A stretch of DNA of 64,000 bases from Pusillimonas minor (GTDB taxonomy: Bacteria; Pseudomonadota; Gammaproteobacteria; Burkholderiales; Burkholderiaceae_B): positions 1 to 64,000 of the forward strand of contig NZ_JACJUU010000012.1 in the NCBI RefSeq assembly GCF_014237865.1, in the 5' to 3' direction. This document shows positions 59,063-64,000 of the stretch, piece by piece. The notes beneath the pieces were generated by a model. The model was not told the origin of the DNA, searched no databases, and saw nothing but the letters and a program-made list of their open reading frames with translations. A program made the translations under genes and the position numbers. How positions within the stretch are numbered: the stretch's first letter is position 1; every line of letters starts with the position of its first letter.

Positions 59063-59770
59063 ATGAAACACAATCAAGTCGGCCCGGCGCGTTTCTGGCC
59101 AAAAGTTGTCTGGGCAGGGGCCGTGGTCGCTGCATTGTTTGCGGGCTTTATGTTTGGGCAGCATACCCGGTCGGGTGACCAGGCCAGCCGTTTCGAGGCC
59201 TTGCAAACCCGGTTCGATGTCACCGTGGCCCAAATGGGTTTTGACATGGCCAAACTCACTACTCAGCGCGACGCGCTTCAAAGTCAGTTGCTGGTCGAGC
59301 AAACCACGCGCAGCAGTCTCGAAACCACCCTTAATGCCGCCCAGTCCGACCTGGCCAGTGCGCGCGAGCGGTTGGCTTTTTACGAGCAGCTGTTGCCACC
59401 TGGCCCGGCCGGCGCGGTGACCGTCAGGGCGTTCGATATCGAACCCCGGGCGGGGTTGTTGTCGTATCGGGTGCTGCTGATGCGCAACGGTACACCCGGT
59501 TCTGGCTTTAATGGCCTTATGGAGTTTGTGGCTAATGGGGTACAAAAAGGGAAAAACGTTAAAATAACGTTAAAGCCCGCAGCCGGGGTTGGCGCCGGTA
59601 GTGCCCAGCAAAGCCAGTCTACCCCGTTGCAACTCAGTTTCGACCAGTTCCAGCGTGCCGAAGGCCTGCTTGGCTTGCCCGAAGGTTTTGTGCCCCGGTC
59701 GGTAACGCTTAACGTCATGGAAGGCTCGGCCGTACGTGCCACGCGCACGGTTAATCTGGCCGCCGACTAG
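59063..59770 (+). CDS. DUF6776-type membrane protein
   Basis: A 235-residue protein with an N-terminal membrane helix (VVWAGAVVAALFAGFMFGQ), a predicted coiled coil of about 70 residues (SRFEALQTRFDVTVAQMGF and after) and a beta-rich C-terminal domain ending LNVMEGSAVRATRTVNL. Similar proteins of unknown function occur next to argC and erpA in betaproteobacteria. It is likely anchored in the inner membrane with the coiled coil in the periplasm. Confidence 0.8.
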   Translation: MKHNQVGPARFWPKVVWAGAVVAALFAGFMFGQHTRSGDQASRFEALQTRFDVTVAQMGFDMAKLTTQRDALQSQLLVEQTTRSSLETTLNAAQSDLASARERLAFYEQLLPPGPAGAVTVRAFDIEPRAGLLSYRVLLMRNGTPGSGFNGLMEFVANGVQKGKNVKITLKPAAGVGAGSAQQSQSTPLQLSFDQFQRAEGLLGLPEGFVPRSVTLNVMEGSAVRATRTVNLAAD

Positions 59771-59833
59771 GTCGCGCGGGTCTATGTGTAAATGCAGTTC
59801 AATGGCGGCCAATGGCCGTACCGGAGTTAAAAA

Positions 59834-60202
59834 ATGAGCAATGTGACTGAATCCGTTGATCTTCAAGCCCCCCCACCAGCCCTGGTGTTTACCGATGCAG
59901 CGGCGGCAAAAGTCAAAGACCTGCTCGCCGAAGAGGGCAACCCCGAACTCAAATTGCGCGTTTTTGTGCAAGGTGGCGGATGCTCGGGTTTTCAGTATGG
60001 GTTCACGTTCGATGAAGTCATCAACGAAGATGACACCGCCATCGACAAAGAAGGTGTCCAGCTGCTAATCGACCCCATGAGCTTCCAGTATCTGGTGGGT
60101 GCCGAAATCGACTACAAAGACGACCTCGAAGGCTCGCAGTTTGTTATTCGTAACCCCAACGCAACGTCTACTTGTGGTTGCGGTTCGTCGTTCTCGGCGT
60201 AA
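59834..60202 (+). CDS. erpA: Iron-sulfur cluster insertion protein ErpA
   Basis: A 122-residue A-type carrier that delivers Fe-S clusters to essential enzymes. The three cluster cysteines are in [12 protein letters not shown] and the C-terminal [10 protein letters not shown], with the family spacing. It is followed by a hairpin terminator and an ABC exporter gene. Confidence 0.97.
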   Translation: MSNVTESVDLQAPPPALVFTDAAAAKVKDLLAEEGNPELKLRVFVQGGGCSGFQYGFTFDEVINEDDTAIDKEGVQLLIDPMSFQYLVGAEIDYKDDLEGSQFVIRNPNATSTCGCGSSFSA

Positions 60203-60233
60203 GCCTACTACCTGATCCGTTCTACGGTATTGC

Positions 60234-60270
60234 AGGGCCCTGTTCCTTACGGACCAGGGCTCTTTGTTTT
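60234..60270 (+). terminator. Terminator after erpA
   Basis: A 9-bp stem (60234-60242 with 60255-60263) containing one G-U pair, followed by TTTGTTTT. It lies between the erpA stop and the ABC gene start. Confidence 0.75.
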
Positions 60271-60288
60271 ATTCAAGGGCATGCCACC

Positions 60289-62133
60289 ATGAAACCCGAT
60301 GTGTTTGGCCGTATCGAAGGCCTGCTTGATCCATTTCCGCCCGATGCGGTGCCTGTGCCTCCCAAGGGGCTGCTGTCGTTTTTGTGGGCGTGCACGCGGG
60401 GCGCGCGTGGCTATATTGCCTGGCTGGCGGTATTCAGTGCGGCCGTGTCCATCTACGAAGCCTGGCTGTTTGCGTTCTTGGGCCAGGTGGTCGACTACCT
60501 GGCGGTATGGCAAACCAACGGCCCGGTATCGGCCCACGAGCGCAGTGTGCTGTGGGGTATTGGCATTGTGCTGGTCACCAGTATTGTGCTGGTTGCCTTG
60601 CGCACTATGGTGCAGCACCAGGCGTTGGCTATTAATTTGCCATTACGTTTGCGTTGGGATTTCCACCGCCTCATGCTGCGACAAAGCTTGTCGTTCTTTG
60701 CCGACGAGTTCGCCGGCCGGGTGACAACCAAAGTCATGCAGACGGCACTGGCGGTCCGCGATGTGTTGTTGACGTTCTGTGAAATTGTGGTGGGCATGGG
60801 GGTGTACTTTGTCACCATTATTGCCCTGGCCGGCAGTTTCGACTTGCGCCTGATGCTGCCGTTTGTGGGCTGGATCATTCTGTACACCCTGGCTATGTTT
60901 TATTTTGTGCCGCGTCTGGGCAAGGTCGGGCAAGAGCAGGCGCATGCCCGGTCATCCATGACGGGTCGCATTACCGACGCCTATTCCAATATCACCACGG
61001 TCAAGCTGTTTTCACACACGCGGCGCGAGGCCCAGTTTGCGCGAGCCGCCATGGAAGATTTCAAACTGACGGGTTACCGGCAAATGCGCCTGGTCAGTCA
61101 GTTTGAAATTGTTAACCAGGCGCTGGTGGTGGGACTGATTTTGGCCGCAGGGGGTTACACCCTGGCCTTGTGGCATGCCAACGAAGTGGGTACGGGGGCG
61201 GTGGCTGCGGTAACCGCCATGGCGCTACGCATTAATGGCATGTCGCACTGGATCATGTGGCAAATGGCGTCGTTATTTGAAAACATCGGCACGGTACAAG
61301 ACGGCATTGCCACGCTAACGCACCCGCCCAAAGTACAAGACAAGCCCGGGGCGCCGGCGCTGCAGGTCAAACAAGGTGACGTCACGTTCGACAGCGTTTC
61401 GTTTAACTACAACGGCGAGCGACAAGTGTTCGATGGCCTGAACCTGCGCGTCAAGCCAGGCGAAAAAATCGGCCTGGTCGGTCGGTCCGGCGCGGGTAAG
61501 TCCACGCTCATCAGTTTGTTGTTGCGCTTTTACGATGTCGACGCGGGCCAGATCCGGATCGACGGTCAGGATATTGCCCAGGTCAGCCAGGACAGTCTGC
61601 GCAGCGCCATTGGTATGGTTACGCAAGACACCTCTTTGTTACACCGGTCTATTCGCGACAATATTGCGTATGGCCGCCCGGACGCGACCGACGCCGATGT
61701 GCTGGTGGCGGCGCGTCGTGCCCAGGCCGACACCTTTATTGATCAGTTAAGTGACCCCAAAGGCAACCACGGCTTCGACACGCTGGTTGGCGAGCGCGGG
61801 GTTAAGTTGTCGGGCGGACAGCGCCAGCGCATTGCCATTGCGCGTGTCATGCTTAAAAACGCGCCCATATTGCTGCTGGACGAAGCAACCAGTGCGCTGG
61901 ACTCGGAAGTCGAGCAGGCCATCCAGGAAAGCCTGAACGAAATCATGGAAGGCAAGACGGTGATTGCTATTGCGCACCGCTTGTCGACGATTGCCGCGCT
62001 GGACCGCCTGATTGTGCTGGACGACGGCAAGATTATTGAAGAAGGCAGCCACGCCGAACTGCTGAAAAAGAACGGTGTGTATGCGCGGCTGTGGCAGCAC
62101 CAGAGCGGCGGATTTTTGGCGCAAGAGGATTGA
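60289..62133 (+). CDS. ABC exporter (fused membrane and ATPase domains)
   Basis: A 614-residue half-transporter of the MsbA/multidrug class. An N-terminal six-helix membrane domain (about residues 40-340) precedes an ATPase domain with Walker A GRSGAGKST, Q-loop VTQDTSLLHRSIRDN, signature LSGGQRQRIAIA, Walker B ILLLDEATSALD and H-loop IAHRLST. It exports a lipid, drug or peptide as a homodimer; no specificity is evident. The start was set at ATG 60289 (MKPDVFGRIEGLL); an earlier ATG at 60281 runs into a stop. Confidence 0.92.
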   Translation: MKPDVFGRIEGLLDPFPPDAVPVPPKGLLSFLWACTRGARGYIAWLAVFSAAVSIYEAWLFAFLGQVVDYLAVWQTNGPVSAHERSVLWGIGIVLVTSIVLVALRTMVQHQALAINLPLRLRWDFHRLMLRQSLSFFADEFAGRVTTKVMQTALAVRDVLLTFCEIVVGMGVYFVTIIALAGSFDLRLMLPFVGWIILYTLAMFYFVPRLGKVGQEQAHARSSMTGRITDAYSNITTVKLFSHTRREAQFARAAMEDFKLTGYRQMRLVSQFEIVNQALVVGLILAAGGYTLALWHANEVGTGAVAAVTAMALRINGMSHWIMWQMASLFENIGTVQDGIATLTHPPKVQDKPGAPALQVKQGDVTFDSVSFNYNGERQVFDGLNLRVKPGEKIGLVGRSGAGKSTLISLLLRFYDVDAGQIRIDGQDIAQVSQDSLRSAIGMVTQDTSLLHRSIRDNIAYGRPDATDADVLVAARRAQADTFIDQLSDPKGNHGFDTLVGERGVKLSGGQRQRIAIARVMLKNAPILLLDEATSALDSEVEQAIQESLNEIMEGKTVIAIAHRLSTIAALDRLIVLDDGKIIEEGSHAELLKKNGVYARLWQHQSGGFLAQED

Positions 62134-62156
62134 CCTGCGTACTGCCTACCAATCGT

Positions 62157-63278
62157 TTAAGCCTTGTGCAAACAGCCCAGTATGGTGGCCCGTCGGGCCC
62201 CGGTGACCGATGGGTGGCCGGCCGGGTGGTTATTAACGTACGCCCACGCCAGCCAGGCAAATGCCAGTGCCTCGACGTCTTGCACGGGTACGCCAACATG
62301 GCTGGTGGCGTGTACCGGGCAGTCAAGGCGTTCACGCAGGGCGGTCATCAGGGCGTCATTCAGGGCGCCTCCCCCACACACCAAAAGCTCTTGGGTTTGG
62401 CTGGCATGGGCGCCTACGGCATCGGCCACGGTTGTCGCCGTCAGGGCCAACAGTGTGGCTTGTATGTCGGCATCGCGCAGCGTTTGCTGCGGGTGCTTCG
62501 CCTGCCAGGCGTTTAGCCGGGCTGTAAGCCAGGCATGGTTGAACAGGTCGCGGCCGGTTGATTTTGGCGGAGGCAGGCTAAACCACGGGTCGTCGAGCAG
62601 CAGGGTTAATAACTGGGGGTTGACCGTACCGCTGGCCGCCCATTGCCCCTTGTGGTCATAGGGCTGGCCGGTTTTCAGGTGACACCAAAGGTCTATTAGC
62701 ACGTTAGCCGGGCCGGTGTCGAACCCGCGAACAGGTTGCCCGGGCTCGAGGATGGTGATGTTGGCGATGCCGCCCAGGTTGAGTACGGTGCGGGGGTAAG
62801 CCGACGAAAACAAGGCCTGGTGAAAGGCAGGTACCAGGGGCGCACCATGGCCGCCTGCCGCAACGTCGCGGGTGCGAAAGTCGGCAACGACGTCAATGTG
62901 GGTAAGTTCAGCGAGCAGGGCAGGTGCATTTAGTTGCACGGTGTAGCCGGCAAGGGGGTCGTGCCTGACAGTTTGGCCGTGGGCGCCAATGGCCACAACT
63001 TGCCCGGCGTCAATGCCGGCCTGGTCAATTAGTGTGCTGCATACCCGGGCATATTGCCTTACCAGCTGGTTAGCGGCATTGGCACTGCGCACCAGTTCGT
63101 CGGGCCCGCTGATGTTAAGTTCCAGCAGGGTTTGGCGCAGTTCGGCAGGTAAGGGCAGCGATGCGCTGGCCAGCGTGCGGGGCTGGTTTGGGTGACTGAA
63201 GTCGGCCAGCACGCCGTCGATGCCGTCGGTGCTGGTGCCCGACATCAGGCCAATGTAACAGGCGGGGGTTTCAACCAT
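62157..63278 (-). CDS. anmK: Anhydro-N-acetylmuramic acid kinase
   Basis: A 373-residue kinase that turns 1,6-anhydroMurNAc from the murein-recycling pathway into MurNAc-6-phosphate. The N-terminal CYIGLMSGTSTDGIDGVL and the nucleotide-binding VCGGG-like VCGGGALNDALM are family marks. The start was set at ATG 63276-63278 (MVETPACYIGLM); ten more residues would extend to 63308 and are unconserved. It sits next to an M23 peptidase, and mpl, another recycling gene, is elsewhere in the window. Confidence 0.95.
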   Translation of the reverse strand: MVETPACYIGLMSGTSTDGIDGVLADFSHPNQPRTLASASLPLPAELRQTLLELNISGPDELVRSANAANQLVRQYARVCSTLIDQAGIDAGQVVAIGAHGQTVRHDPLAGYTVQLNAPALLAELTHIDVVADFRTRDVAAGGHGAPLVPAFHQALFSSAYPRTVLNLGGIANITILEPGQPVRGFDTGPANVLIDLWCHLKTGQPYDHKGQWAASGTVNPQLLTLLLDDPWFSLPPPKSTGRDLFNHAWLTARLNAWQAKHPQQTLRDADIQATLLALTATTVADAVGAHASQTQELLVCGGGALNDALMTALRERLDCPVHATSHVGVPVQDVEALAFAWLAWAYVNNHPAGHPSVTGARRATILGCLHKA

Positions 63279-63301
63279 AAAAAGTAACCGCTGAAATGAA
63301 A

Positions 63302-63323
63302 ACCCCACCGCGACGGGTGGGGT
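63302..63323 (-). terminator. Terminator after the M23 peptidase gene
   Basis: An 8-bp stem (63302-63309 with 63316-63323) around a 6-base loop, followed on the minus strand by TTTTCATTT, 13 bases after the peptidase stop and before anmK. Confidence 0.75.
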
Positions 63324-63335
63324 GTTTGCCTTGGC

Positions 63336-64000
63336 TTATTCGGCGCTGGCCAATTTGACCTCGGCATCTTCGGCACTGCTGCCTTCGTCTTGCAAGGCCG
63401 CCAGCAACTGGAAGTGGCTTTGGAAGCTGTCGAGTTTTGACTGGAATGCGGCCAATTGCTTGGGCGTTAGCACTTTGGCTACGGGCAGGTCGACTGACAG
63501 CGGGTCGACAGGTTTACCGCCAACGCGGAATTCGTAGTGCAAGTGCGGCCCTGTCGCCCAGCCGGTAGACCCGACATACCCAATAAGCTGGCCCTGCTCG
63601 ACCCGGTCACCTTTGCTAAGGCCGTCGGCAAAGCGACTTTGGTGGGCGTAATAGGTGGAAATGTTGTTGCCATGCTTGAGGATGACGATCTTGCCAAAAC
63701 CATTTTGGTTGCCGATGAAGTCGACAACGCCGTCGGCGGTGGCATGGATAGGCGTACCGGTGGGCGCAGCGTAGTCGACGCCGTTATGGCCCCGCCAACT
63801 GCCGTGTACCGGATGGCGTCGCATGCCAAATGTAGAACTGACGCGAGAGAACTTGAGGGCCGAGCGCAAGAAAGCGCCCTTCAGGCTTTTGCCGTCGAAG
63901 TCGTAATAGCCGCCTGATTCGCCTTCGGGTTGGAACCAGACTGCATCGTAGGTCTTGTTGCCGTTGTTGAACTCGAGCGCCAAAACTCGGCCTGAGCCGA
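63336..64000 (-). CDS. M23-family murein endopeptidase, C-terminal part
   Basis: The last ~221 residues of a peptidoglycan endopeptidase, with the 5' end beyond the right edge. The zinc site is visible: GHNGVDYAAPTGTPIHATADG (shown in part), and later TGPHLHYEFR. The upstream visible part FDGKSLKGAFLRSALKFSRV matches the OapB/MepM-type M23 lineage. Such enzymes cut peptide cross-bridges during growth or septation. A SPOR or LysM N-terminus may lie off the edge. A terminator follows. Confidence 0.92.
   Translation of the reverse strand, partial: GSGRVLALEFNNGNKTYDAVWFQPEGESGGYYDFDGKSLKGAFLRSALKFSRVSSTFGMRRHPVHGSWRGHNGVDYAAPTGTPIHATADGVVDFIGNQNGFGKIVILKHGNNISTYYAHQSRFADGLSKGDRVEQGQLIGYVGSTGWATGPHLHYEFRVGGKPVDPLSVDLPVAKVLTPKQLAAFQSKLDSFQSHFQLLAALQDEGSSAEDAEVKLASAE

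Overview
The window reads as chromosomal DNA of a betaproteobacterium, most likely Burkholderiales, family Alcaligenaceae (Bordetella, Achromobacter or Pusillimonas relatives). This rests on the gene order (thiD-thiE-hemL divergent from rubredoxin-algH-ruvX; argJ, rplU-rpmA-obgE-proB; rplM-rpsI), a Lys/Ala-rich histone H1-like protein of the Bordetella type, and a G+C-rich, strongly third-position-biased coding style. About 62 genes are supported. Most are core genes; the main accessory elements are an aromatic-acid catabolic operon, a flavin monooxygenase with its AraC regulator, and the edge of an insertion sequence.

Layout. 1-67: start of a transposase running off the left edge. 189-3313: zinc alcohol dehydrogenase and divergent ilvD. 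3424-6227: FAD aromatic hydroxylase and divergent AraC regulator. 6220-8305: thiC with promoter, TPP riboswitch and a hairpin over its ribosome-binding site. 8381-9639: divergent XRE and winged-helix regulators. 9746-14095 (minus): argJ, rplU, rpmA, obgE, proB. 14168-22266: MarR regulator and divergent six-gene operon for aerobic 2-aminobenzoyl-CoA (anthranilate) breakdown. 22479-25263 (minus): thiD-thiE-hemL. 25324-27258: rubredoxin, algH, ruvX, acyltransferase. 27292-35719 (minus): a long chain of envelope, shikimate and RNA-decay genes (mpl, YqiA-like, RNase II, TonB, aroE, mtgA, lptG, apaH), several joined by 4-bp ATGA overlaps. 35796-42246: tlpA, aroQ, accB-accC, prmA, zinc-ribbon protein, PfkB kinase, glycine-zipper lipoprotein. 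42369-48048 (minus): yggT, H1-like gene, nrdB, nrdA, with two NrdR boxes upstream of nrdA. 48447-56710: lipoprotein, gltX, Pat-like acetyltransferase, esterase, darP, pmbA, orphan DctP. 56950-64000: rplM-rpsI, argC, a DUF6776-type protein, erpA, ABC exporter, anmK and a partial M23 peptidase.

How the genes work together. In the aminobenzoate operon a CoA ligase activates anthranilate, a two-domain monooxygenase/reductase hydroxylates and reduces the ring, and an SDR, an atypical crotonase, an acyl-CoA dehydrogenase and a RidA-family protein should carry the non-aromatic intermediate onward. The MarR protein probably represses through an inverted repeat lying on the operon promoter. The RidA protein has lost the arginine that binds the carboxylate of imino acids, and the crotonase lacks both hydratase glutamates, so both probably do specialised chemistry on cyclic CoA thioesters.

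Regulation that can be read directly: a TPP riboswitch on thiC, NrdR boxes overlapping the nrdAB promoter, a MarR operator, a terminator-like hairpin in the rplU leader, and paired palindromes upstream of the H1-like gene. I saw no CRISPR array, prophage, rRNA or tRNA gene. No wholly new system is evident; the least explained parts are the aminobenzoate operon's RidA and crotonase, and the H1 and XRE control regions.
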